A stretch of DNA of 64,000 nt from Bacillus sp. JCM 19058 (GTDB lineage: Bacteria; Bacillota; Bacilli; Bacillales_H; Bacillaceae_D): assembly GCA_001310555.1 (NCBI GenBank), contig BAXO01000008.1:20643-84642 (forward strand). Direction: 5' to 3'. Below, in pieces: positions 53,364 to 62,483 of the stretch. A model generated the notes under the pieces. That model searched no databases, was not told the origin of the DNA, and was given only the letters and a program-made list of their open reading frames with translations. Made by a program: the position numbers and the translations under genes. How positions within the stretch are numbered: the stretch's first letter is position 1; every line of letters begins with the position of its first letter.

Positions 53364-54473
53364 GTGTCACAATATACGGTTCCGTGCAGTGTATATCGCG
53401 GAGGAACAAGTCGGGGAGTGTTTTTTTCATAAGAAAGACTTGCCTTCAGACCGACAGGAAATGTATCGAATATTCTTAGAAGCGATCGATGCATACAACC
53501 TTTCTCAAATAGATGGCCTTGGCAGCGGGACAAGCCATACGAGCAAGGTCGTTGTCATCTCTCCTTCCGAACTGGAAGATGTCGATGTGGATTATACGTT
53601 TTATCAAATCGGAATTGGCAAAGAAATCGTAGATGATAACGGAACGTGTGGAAATTTAATGGCTGCGGTCGGTGCATTTGCCGTCAATGAACGCTTAATC
53701 GAATCGAGTGGGGAGGGCGTAGCTGTCCGAGCGTTCAATACAAACATCGGAAAAATGATTGAGATTGAGGTTCCTGTAGAGGCTCATGCAGCTAAAGTTA
53801 ACGGAAGCTTTAAAATGCCAGGAGTAGTACGGCCAGGAGCAAAATATACGGTGAGTATCCTGAATCCTGGCGGAGGGAAAACAGGGAAAACGTTGCCGCT
53901 TGGAAGTGTATACCATGAAAAAGATTGGGTGTATTCATTCGTCGATCTTGTAAATCCATTTGTTTATCTTGAGACAAGCGCCTTTAACCTAGACGGGACT
54001 GAAACAAAGGATGAGATTAGCAGCAATGAAGAGCTGCTAGCCTCGTTGGAAGCCGTTCGTGCCGAGGCAGCTGTTGCCTCGGAGATGGAGGAAACGGTTG
54101 CCGATGCCTCGAAGCACCAGCAGTTCCGAAAGTTGCACTCGTCGCAGCACCACAAACGTATGTGACTACATCGGGGGTAACGATTCATAAGGAAGAAGTT
54201 GATATTATCGCTAAGATGATATCGATGGGCAGAGTGCATCGAACGTTCGCCGGCAGTGGTTTGTACAACCTTGCAGCAGCGTCGATGCTCTCCGGAACTC
54301 TTCCCTACAGACTTGCTAACATAAAGGATAGTAACGTTGTAAGGATTGGGCATCCAGATGGGATCGCAGAAGTGATGGTTTCCCCAACTGACGATCACCG
54401 TGATATCGCTTCTGTAGGACTGGAGAGGACAGCGCGATTGATCATGAAAGGCGACGTGTACGTCAGAGAATAG
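53364..54473 (+). CDS. PrpF-family isomerase (2-methylaconitate / aconitate type, two frameshifts)
   Basis: Diaminopimelate-epimerase-fold isomerase that moves double bonds in tricarboxylates. GTG 53364 gives MSQYTVPCSVYRGGTSRGVFF, with the conserved Cys-Arg-Gly-Gly-Thr-Ser segment. The second active-site Cys is in NGTCGNLMAAVGAFA. Seven T near 53418-53424 should be six (RGVFFHKKDLPSD); a missing A near 54106 breaks ADASKAPAVPKVALV. Repaired length 369. Follows tctA by 31 bases, so likely co-transcribed; exact substrate not readable. Confidence 0.85.
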
Positions 54474-54559
54474 AGATAGTGCTGAGCCAAAGAAGAACAG
54501 CTCGGTGGTAGGTGAACAAAGCGATAAAGTCATAGAGCCGGAAATTGTTTGTTTTGCCT

Positions 54560-54599
54560 CCACTTCTATTTACGAGGAATAGAGGTGGGTCTCTTTTTT
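54560..54599 (+). terminator. Terminator between prpF-like and prpB-like genes
   Basis: Stem CCACTTCTATT / AATAGAGGTGG with TACGAGG loop, followed by GTCTCTTTTTTC. May be partial, making the lyase less expressed or separately transcribed. Confidence 0.75.
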
Positions 54600-54658
54600 C
54601 TATGGTCCGTACACAGTTTATTTTCATAAAATCATTAAGTCGAAAAGGAGAAAGAAGA

Positions 54659-55602
54659 ATGACTTGGATTGTAAGCCAACAAAAGACACAAATTGAATTA
54701 GCAAAAGACTTTTTGGAACAAGTAAATGAAAAATCAATCACAAAAATAATTGGAACGCACGATGCCATGGCGGGATTAGTCGCTAAACAAGTCGGTTTCA
54801 CATCCCTATACTTATCGGGCGGTGCTTATACAGCGAGCATGGGAATTCCGGATATCGGGTTGCTGAATTCAACCGAAGTTGCACAAAGAGCGAAAGAAAT
54901 TGTGCGTGCCACCAATTTACCTATTCTAGTTGATATTGATAACGGCTTTGGTGGGCCATTAAATGTAGCTAGGACTGTGAAGGAAATGGAAGAGGCAAAG
55001 GTAGCAGCTGTTCAAATTGAAGATCAAAAAGTTCCTAAAAAGTGTGGCCATTTAAACGGGAAACAGCTCATTTCCATTCAAGAAATGGTAGAAAAAAATA
55101 AAGATGATAAAAAAAATCGTACCTTCTATTGCCGTTGTGGCACGAACAGACGCACATAGCGTTGAAGGGATAGAAGAAGCGATTGAACGAGCAAAAGCTT
55201 ACGAAAAGGCTGGAGCGGACACCATATTCCCAGAGGCTCTTTCTAAAGAAGAACACTTCAGACATTTTGCTGCTGAAATCAGTTTGCCATTATTAGCGAA
55301 CATGACCGAATTTGGAAAAACTCCGTATTATACAGCATCTCAATTTGAAAGTATGGGATACTCTATCGTCTTATTTCCAGTTACTTCATTACGAGTAGCT
55401 GCGAAAGCATACGAAGACGCTTTTAAAGAGATTTTAAAAAAATGGTACTCAAAAAGAAGCACTAGATCAAATGCAGACTCGTGAAGAATTGTACAACACC
55501 ATTCAATTAAAGCTATATGAAGAACTGGATAACAATATAGCCAAGACCGAACTGCTACAATTGAAAAAAATTGATGACACGCCGTATAATCGTTTGATGT
55601 AA
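54659..55602 (+). CDS. prpB: Methylisocitrate lyase / ICL-PEPM superfamily lyase (two frameshifts)
   Basis: Cleaves C-C bonds of 2-hydroxy di/tricarboxylates. ATG 54659 after AAAGGAG. TIM-barrel motifs: IIGTHDAMAGLVAKQVGF, DIDNGFGGPLNVARTV (Mg site), QIEDQKVPKKCGHLNGKQL with the catalytic Cys, VVARTDAHSVEGIEEAI. Seven A near 55093-55099 and near 55436-55442 should be six. Repaired length 313. Family members also act on dimethylmalate or oxaloacetate, so methylisocitrate specificity is inferred. Confidence 0.85.
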
Positions 55603-56299
55603 TAAATGCGATGCGTTTTTCATTGATGGTAGTCATGGATCAGGCGTGGCGAGATCTTGTAGCTTTCCTGGGGATTCTCTAGCTGGTGAGCTGTTTCTTT
55701 TTGATTCGGAAATATATGCCGATACTAAGTGAGGCACAACGGAGAATACGCGATTGATGGAATTGATATTAATACTGCACTCAGAGAAGGCAATATCGTA
55801 ATTTGAGAAATTAACGAATCAAGAAATTAAAAACTGCAGTAGATTGGGAGCCGCTTTTTTTATAAATCAGGACAAAATGATCGAGCTACACCACCCGTTG
55901 TTAGACTCAACTAACAACGGGTGGTGTATTTTTTATTTTAAGAAAAATGAAAGGCATTTCAAGAGTACCTTAATTAAAAAAAGCTGAAAGCCTGAATACA
56001 ACAAAATGAAAGGTTACAGAAAAAGACAAAACGCAAATAATGCTGTAAGGCAAGCTTCGTATGGATATTCATATTCTCGTCCTAACTCCATCCTGATTAC
56101 AATTAAGGTCGTGTTCAGGTAAAATTACGATTCTGTTTAACTTCCCTTCCTCTCACGTTCAATGTCACCGTCTATGATGGACGAAAGGAGAACAAATACA
56201 GAGGAAGGGACACTTAATGTTTTACGGCCAATAGGACTAGACATTTGTCCAAAAATTATTGTGGTTATGATCATTTAATAATACTAGGAGGTATCATTC
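55603..56299 (+). other. Intergenic region before the glycosyltransferase gene
   Basis: No supported gene. A short stretch near 55740-55805 reads GEYAIDGIDINTALREGNIV in one frame but lacks start and context. Holds a strong terminator (55887-55934) and, near the right end, an 11-bp perfect inverted repeat TCCCTTCCTCT (56143-56153) / AGAGGAAGGGA (56200-56210). Confidence 0.5.
55887..55934 (+). terminator. Strong terminator after prpB region
   Basis: Perfect 18-pair stem TACACCACCCGTTGTTAG / CTAACAACGGGTGGTGTA with ACTCAA loop, then TTTTTTATTTT. Confidence 0.92.
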
Positions 56300-57503
56300 G
56301 TGAGAGTCGCTATTTTTTTCAGATACTTTTTTTGCCGGAAGTCAACGGTGTAGCCCATACATTAGGGCGTTGGGTACGTTATTTGGAAGCGCGTGGTGTT
56401 CATTGCAAAGTGTTTGCACCAAAGTCGAAAGGGCAAGACCCATTTGGGAAAGAGGTGGAGCGTTTTCATAGTATCCCTTTTTTGCTGTATCCGGAGTGCA
56501 AGGTGGCTATCCCACGGCTGATTTATATGAATAAACGATTAAAGGATTTCGAGCCTGATCTCATACATGTGGCAACCCCGTTCAATTTAGGCTTGTATGG
56601 GCATCATTTCGCACGAAAGCACCGGATTCCCCTTGTGGCTTCCTACCATACGAATTTTGAGCAATATTTACAGCATTATAAATTATCTTGGGCAGAACGG
56701 TTGCTGCAAAATTATTTGTCATGGTTCCATCAATATTGTCAAAAGACGTATGTTCCTTCACCTTCTACACTGGAACATTTGAGCAAACAAGGATACAACA
56801 ATCTTGAGATATGGGGAAGAGGAATTGATACGAATACATTTGCCCCCGCTTGTAACCGAGAGCAGGTGCTGTCTCGCTATAATATCGACCCTTCTACCTT
56901 TGCTTTACTCTATGTTGCCGCTTGGCACCGGAGAAGGGTATCGATATTCTACTCCGTGCATATGAAGCGTTGCCGAGCAGAGTGAAACACAAGTCGCAGT
57001 TAATCCTCGTCGGAGAAGGGCCGCTATATAAGGAATTGCAACAGAGCTACAGCGGAGAAAAGTCTGATGCTGGGAGGCCACCCGTCACTTGCCTGGGATT
57101 CAAACGCGGGAAAGAACTAAGCGAAATCTACGCTGCGGCTGACCTTTTTCTATTTCCATCGACCACGGAAACGTTTGGTAATGTGGTGCTTGAAGCGATG
57201 GCCTCTGGAACACCGGTGATTGGTGCAGCTGCAGGAGGGGTTCAGGATCTAGTTACTCACAATGAAACAGGAGTATTGTGCCACCCCGGAGTAGTTTCTG
57301 AATTTACCGAAGCTGTTGTCAATCTTTTCGATCAAGAACCGAGGCGACAACGTCTGGCAAGTAGGACGAGGGAATACAGTCTAACCCAATCATGGGAGAA
57401 TATTTTTAGTCAACTGTTAGCCAGTTATGAAGAGTTGACAGTTAATGGGGGAAAACAATGGACGAAAGGTGATGCAATTGGAGGTTATCGACGCTTGGTT
57501 TAA
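56300..57503 (+). CDS. GT4-family glycosyltransferase (three or four indels)
   Basis: GT-B enzyme related to lipid mannosyl/glucosyltransferases. GTG 56300 after TAGGAGG gives MRVAIFSDTFLPEVNGVAHT after two seven-T runs (56312-56318, 56327-56333) are cut to six. A missing G near 56919 breaks LLYVGRLAPEKGIDILLRA. The C-terminal nucleotide-sugar motif EX7E is ETFGNVVLE. As shown it ends at 57503; one extra A near 57452-57455 would end it at TGA 57470-57472, overlapping the next ATG. No transmembrane segment. Likely acts on a membrane lipid or wall glycan. Confidence 0.88.
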
Positions 57504-58154
57504 TCAATATAGCTACTATCTTTTGCTGGGCATATTATTTCTTGACTACGTTGCGGTCTTCTTCCCCGGACAAACCGTTCTGATTTATTCGGGGTATTTA
57601 TCTTACAATGATTTCATGCATTGGTTTCCTGCTATCTTTCTCGCGTTTATTGGAACAACAGCCGGTCTGACCGTTACGTACATGATAGGTTACACAGTGG
57701 GGGCGACGTTTGTTCATCGGTGGGGGAAGTGGATCTTTTTAGACGAGCATAAAATGCAAAGAATGGAGAGGTGGTTTGAAAAACAAGGCAAAGCTTTTCT
57801 GATGATCAGTTGTTTTCTGCCCGGAATCCGTCAATTTGCAGGCTATTTTGCAGGCATTGTACAGCTTCCCTTTCGCACCTTTGCTTTCTTTACATTTACC
57901 GGGGCTTTGCTGTGGGTCTGTTGTTGCTTCTTGCTCGGCAGATTATTTGGCCCATGGCTCTATTCATTGTTCACCATCACTGCAAAGTATGGCTGGGTTG
58001 CTTGGTCTGCCTTGTCGGAGCACTGCTTCTTTATTTCGGTCTACGGTACTGTCTATATTCGTTGAAAAAAAAGCAGAGAAACAAGGGTGATAACCCGAGG
58101 AAAAAAACGAATAACGCTTTCATTTTATTACCGTCAATCAAATATTTAAGATAA
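57472..58154 (+). CDS. DedA/SNARE-associated family membrane protein (probable frameshift at 3' end)
   Basis: DedA proteins are linked to lipid (undecaprenyl phosphate, phosphatidylethanolamine) flipping and envelope integrity. ATG 57472 directly overlaps a possible stop of the glycosyltransferase. YLLLGILFLDYVAVFFPGQT, then FLPGIRQFAGYFAGIVQLPF (conserved Arg/Gly re-entrant region). As shown it ends at 58065 with SEHCFFISVYGTVYIR; restoring one T near 58017 instead gives a final helix GALLLYFGLRYCLYSLKKKQ and an end at 58154. About 197 or 227 residues. Confidence 0.82.
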
Positions 58155-58178
58155 AATATAAAGTGAAGGAGGGAGCGG

Positions 58179-58887
58179 ATGAAAAGCAAGCTATTATTAG
58201 TAGATGACGAACAAGGATTACTGGACATGTTAAATCACCTTTTACAAAAAGAAGGCTTTGAACAAGTATATTTCGCAACGGACGGCAAGGAAGCACTACA
58301 TTACGTTGAGAAGATGACATTTGATCTTATTGTTCTGGATATTATGCTACCTGATATAGACGGATTTGAATTATGTCGTCGCTTCCGAGAAGTAACGAAA
58401 GCTCCTATTTTATTTCTGACGGCTCGAACAACGGATATGGATAAAATTATGGGGCTTTCCATCGGAGGTGACGATTACATCACAAAGCCGTTTAACCCAC
58501 TGGAGGTTTTGGCTAGAATTAAAGCACAATTGCGTCGTCAAGAACTAGCGCAAGAAGATCACGTAGTGGCCAAAAGCGTTTACGATTTCGGTGCTTTCCA
58601 GCTGTACGTACAAGAAGCGAAGCTGGTCGCCCGGGGTCAAGAAAGAAACTGTCCCGCAAAAGAATTTGAATTGCTGCACTTTTTGTGTCAGCATCCGAAT
58701 CAAATTTTTAGTATTCAACATTTGTACGAAAAAAATATGGGGACAAGTCAGTATCGGGGATGAAAATACCGTGATGGTTCATATTCGCCGCTTACGTCAG
58801 AAAATCGAACAAGACCCTAAGCACCCCAAACTTATTGTAAACATTAGAGGTTTAGGCTACAAACTGTCTACAGAAAGTAAGGAGTAG
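58179..58887 (+). CDS. OmpR/PhoB-family response regulator (one frameshift)
   Basis: ATG 58179 after GAAGGAGGG. Receiver with acidic pair DDE at 9-11, phosphoacceptor Asp54 (LIVLDIMLPD), Thr/Lys in LFLTART and ITKPFNP. Winged-helix output with NTVMVHIRRLRQKIE and IRGLGYKL. Seven A near 58731-58737 should be six (LYEKIWGQVSIGDENT). Repaired length 235. Pairs with the kinase that follows six bases later. Confidence 0.93.
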
Positions 58888-58892
58888 ATCAA

Positions 58893-60023
58893 GTGAAACT
58901 TCAGAAAAAGTTGGTCGTTCACTATATCAAATTTTTGATCGCTGCAGCGGGCCTCATATTAATGTCAAGCCTGATATCTTCCTGGTTTTTTTAGTATGAT
59001 GAGTTGGTGGTATATTTTGGGTGATATCTGGTATCCTTTTGGTGTATTCACATCGATTTTGCTCATCCCGATCTTGACCTTGATTGTATTCGGTTTTTTA
59101 TATGGCAAAAAGATGAGTGCCCCTTTTTTTTATTTTTTTGGAGTGGGTGGATCGACTATCTCAGGGAGATATACAGCGCCTACACTAAAAAAAAAGGAAA
59201 AACGAAAAGTAGAAAAGCGAGGGATAGGAAAGGAAAAGTGTCCAAGTCCTTTCAATTGTATCATGAGCTAACAGAGAAAATGGAAATTTTAACGAACCGC
59301 TTAAAGCAGAATGAAATCGAGCGCAAAGAGCTAGAGGAAGTGCGCCAGGATTGGACGTCAGGTGTCACCCATGATCTGAAAACACCCCTCTCCTATATAC
59401 AAGGGTATTCTACTATGCTATTGTCCGCTGAGCATGAATGGACACAAAAAGAACGAGACCAATTTATAAAAATCATTCAAGCAAAAGCCATTCACATGCA
59501 GCAGCTGATCGACGATTTAAGCGATGCCTTTCAATTTGAGCGTGGCGCGATTCCGCTCAATTTAAAAGAGCTTGATCTAATTTCCTTTGTTAGGGATGTT
59601 GTTGAAGATGTGAGGCAACAGCCCACTTCTCTCGCTTACTACATCCACTATACAGCAGATAAGGATAAGCTGCTGCATGCATTTGACGACCAATTATTAA
59701 GAAGAGCTTTAACGAACTTTCTTATGAATGCCGTTCTGCACAATCCATCAGGAACCGTCATAGCAGTCTCTATTTCAGTTGATCGGCAAGACAGCGTGAT
59801 GATCACGATTGAGGACAATGGAGTTGGCATGAACGATAAAGAGAAAGAACACCTATTCCAGCATTACTACCGCGGCACATCTACGGATATCCCCGTTAGT
59901 GGTACAGGTCTGGGCATGCTATCGCCAAACAGTTCATCGATACTCATAACGGAACGATTCAAGTTCAAAGCTCCCCCGGAAAAGGTACGGCAATTACGGT
60001 TTCTCTTCCGCAACTTTCCTAAT
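58893..60023 (+). CDS. Sensor histidine kinase with short extracellular loop (about six indels)
   Basis: GTG 58893 after AAGGAG. Two TM helices (FLIAAAGLILMSSLISSWFF; FTSILLIPILTLIVFGFLYG) with only about 15-20 residues between, the layout of intramembrane-sensing envelope-stress kinases. H-box VTHDLKTPLSYIQGYSTM, His codon 59370-59372; N-box NFLMNAVLHNPSG; G1 EDNGVGM; G2 GTGLGMAIAK after restoring a G near 59919. Other indels: T runs near 58985-58991 and 59133-59139, a messy A run near 59186-59195, one T near 60000-60003. Repaired about 375 residues. The linker is very basic (KGKTKSRKARDRKGK). Confidence 0.85.
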
Positions 60024-60970
60024 GAGCCGACCTGTTACAGGGCAAAGCATGTGTGTTCGCCATTTCTCGTAGCTAAGATTATACTGAGCTCTTTGTGAGA
60101 ATGAACGCCTTGCCAACATTCAACTTGATGGATACCGAATAACTTATAGTCAGAGTCTATCGTGCTCGAATTATTGCCTTTTCTAACCTTAGTCATGCTT
60201 GGGCCAAATCTTTTTCGTTATGTAAGTGATTGTGAACCTTTTGATCCTTTCCAAAAAAATCAATTTCACTTAGTTTTTGTCCCCTGTCTAATTTCTGCAT
60301 ATCCGAACCTTTCTCCCTCATTCAGGCTATTAGAAAGTTAAAGCCACGCTCTAATTTATGGTAAGTTGTTCACCCTTCCTATTTTTTAATGATGTGCAAA
60401 AGCCAACTGTTGTTTTTAAATATTACTCAACTTTCAGAAGCGGCCAACCTAGATCGTGTCATTTAGTAGGTGTGAAACCTGCTCGGTAAGACCGCAACGG
60501 ATCCTGCTGACAAAATGCGGATATTATACGCTAAGTAAATTTCTAGACGTTTGAAAGCACTTAACCCTGCGGACTAGAGAAATCGCCAAGCTTTTCGGTT
60601 TTCTCTACACATACATTCATCATTCTCATGCTCCTACGAACAAACATTACTGACAGGAATTAAAACGCAGCATCAAGAAGTTATATATTACGCAGTAAAA
60701 AAGGGAGGGAAAAGTGGAATTTGGTACGCGTGCAACTATAGCATGAACGAATACTCGTCATCCAGTGCTACCTAATTAAACTTTTGAGGGATCCATTCGA
60801 TCGGGTTCACCTATGCGAAAAGCGAATAAAAATGGGTATATAGAAGATTAGCTGACACGGTTGAGCAGCACTGTTGAAAAATAAACCCATAGTAAGCAAT
60901 TAAATACTGTCCTTACTGTCCTGCTGAAGATGTTTACGAACTATGATTAAAAAACCAAGAGGTGGAAACA
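60024..60970. other. Long region without recognisable gene
   Basis: Nearly 950 bases with stops in all frames and no family likeness on either strand. Given the indel rate a decayed or badly read gene cannot be excluded. It separates the kinase from the sulfatase pair. Confidence 0.4.
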
Positions 60971-62414
60971 GTGAAACCAAATATTTTATGGATTTGTACC
61001 GATCAGCAGCGATTTGATTCTTTAGGTTGTTATGGAAATAATTTTGTGAAGACTCCCAATATCGATCGTTTGGCGGAAAACGGAGTGCTTTTTGAAAAAA
61101 AGTTACAGTCAAAGTCCGGTTTGTACCCCTAGCCGGGCGAGTTTCTTAACAGGCAGATATCCCCAAACGAATCGATGCAGGCAAAATGGACAAGCGATTC
61201 CGAGTGATGAGCAACTGGTCACGAAATTACTTAGCAATGCTGGATATACTTGTGGTTTATCAGGGAAACTGCATATTTCACCATGTCATCCATCTGTAGC
61301 CCCTATTGCAGAATCAAGGATTGACGATGGGTATGCTCAATTTCATTGGTCTCACCATCCGATGCCAGATTGGCCAACAAATGAGTATACACAATGGTTA
61401 CGTGAAAAAGACCAGGAGTTCAAGCCTCAACCGTTAGAGGGGTGCCGATATGTACAGTACGGACCTGATGCTGAATATCATCAAACGACATGGTGTGCGG
61501 AAAAAGCGATTCAATTTTTTTGAAGCAAATAAAAATTACGACAGACCATGGCTATTCTCTGTCAATATCTTTGATCCACATCATCCGTTTGACCCACCCA
61601 AAGAATACTTGGAGCGTTATTTAGAACGTTTAAACGAAATTCCACTACCCATTTTTACAGACGGTGAGTTAAATAATAAGCCGATGTACCAACGAATTGA
61701 CCATGATGGCGCTTATGGAATGAAAGGCCATCTTGCCTATTCCGAGATGGACGAAAACGACCACCGAATTCTTCGGGCTGCTTACTGGGCGATGATCGAC
61801 TTAATTGATGAACAGGTCGGCCGAATGGTTGATTCATTAGTAAAACAGGACAGCTGGACAACACAATCATTATTTTTATGTCGGATCACGGTGAATTGCT
61901 GGGCGATCATGGGATGTATTTAAAAGGTCCCCATTTTTACGAGCCATCTGTAAAAGTACCACTTATTTTTTTCCTGGCCAAAAAAAAGTAAGAACTAATA
62001 TTCGAATTGATCGTTTCGTAGAGCTAGTTGATTTGGCTCCTACTCTGTTGGAGGCGGCAGGCGAACCCGTTTTCGAAGGAATGCAAGGACAATCATTGTG
62101 GAATGTGCTTGTAGAGGAGGATTCTGATTACAACTACCGTGATGCGGTTTATTGTGAGCACTACAACGCCAATTTTAAACATGGAGAACGAGCAGCGTTT
62201 GCCACAATGGTAAGAACCGAGAAATATAAATTGGTCGCCTATCACGGTGAAAAAAACAGGAGAACTATATAATTTAGAAACTGATCCAAATGAAACAGAA
62301 AACGTTTGGCATCATCTCGATTACCAGACTACGAAACTGTTTCTATATCAACTGTTATGTGATCGGATGGCAGAAGCTGCCGATCCACTGCCGGTAAGGC
62401 AGTCGCCTTGGTAA
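60971..62414 (+). CDS. Type I sulfatase (alkaline-phosphatase superfamily, six indels)
   Basis: GTG 60971 after AAGAGGTGG. N-terminal metal motif NILWICTDQQRFDSLGCYG; the sulfatase signature CTPSRASFLTGRYP (61122-61136 encodes CTPSR) holds the Cys that becomes formylglycine; later SDHGELLGDHGMYLKG supplies the metal Asp/His. No signal peptide, so cytosolic. Indels: seven-base runs near 61096-61102, 61514-61520, 61966-61972, 62252-62258, an eight-A run 61980-61987, and a missing A near 61846 (VKTGQLDNTIIIF). Repaired length 479. Substrate unknown. Confidence 0.87.
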
Positions 62415-62483
62415 AATCCAACACGGGTTATAAATATATTCGTGAAAATTGCTCCTAAATGGCGAGGGGAAGGGTGTTTAAGC

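Noticed and set aside
55740..55805. Fragment reading GEYAIDGIDINTALREGNIV
   Set aside because: No start, no extension in any frame even allowing one indel, and no recognised family.
60024..60970. Decayed transposase or other gene
   Set aside because: No terminal inverted repeats, DDE-like motif or long frame could be found on either strand.
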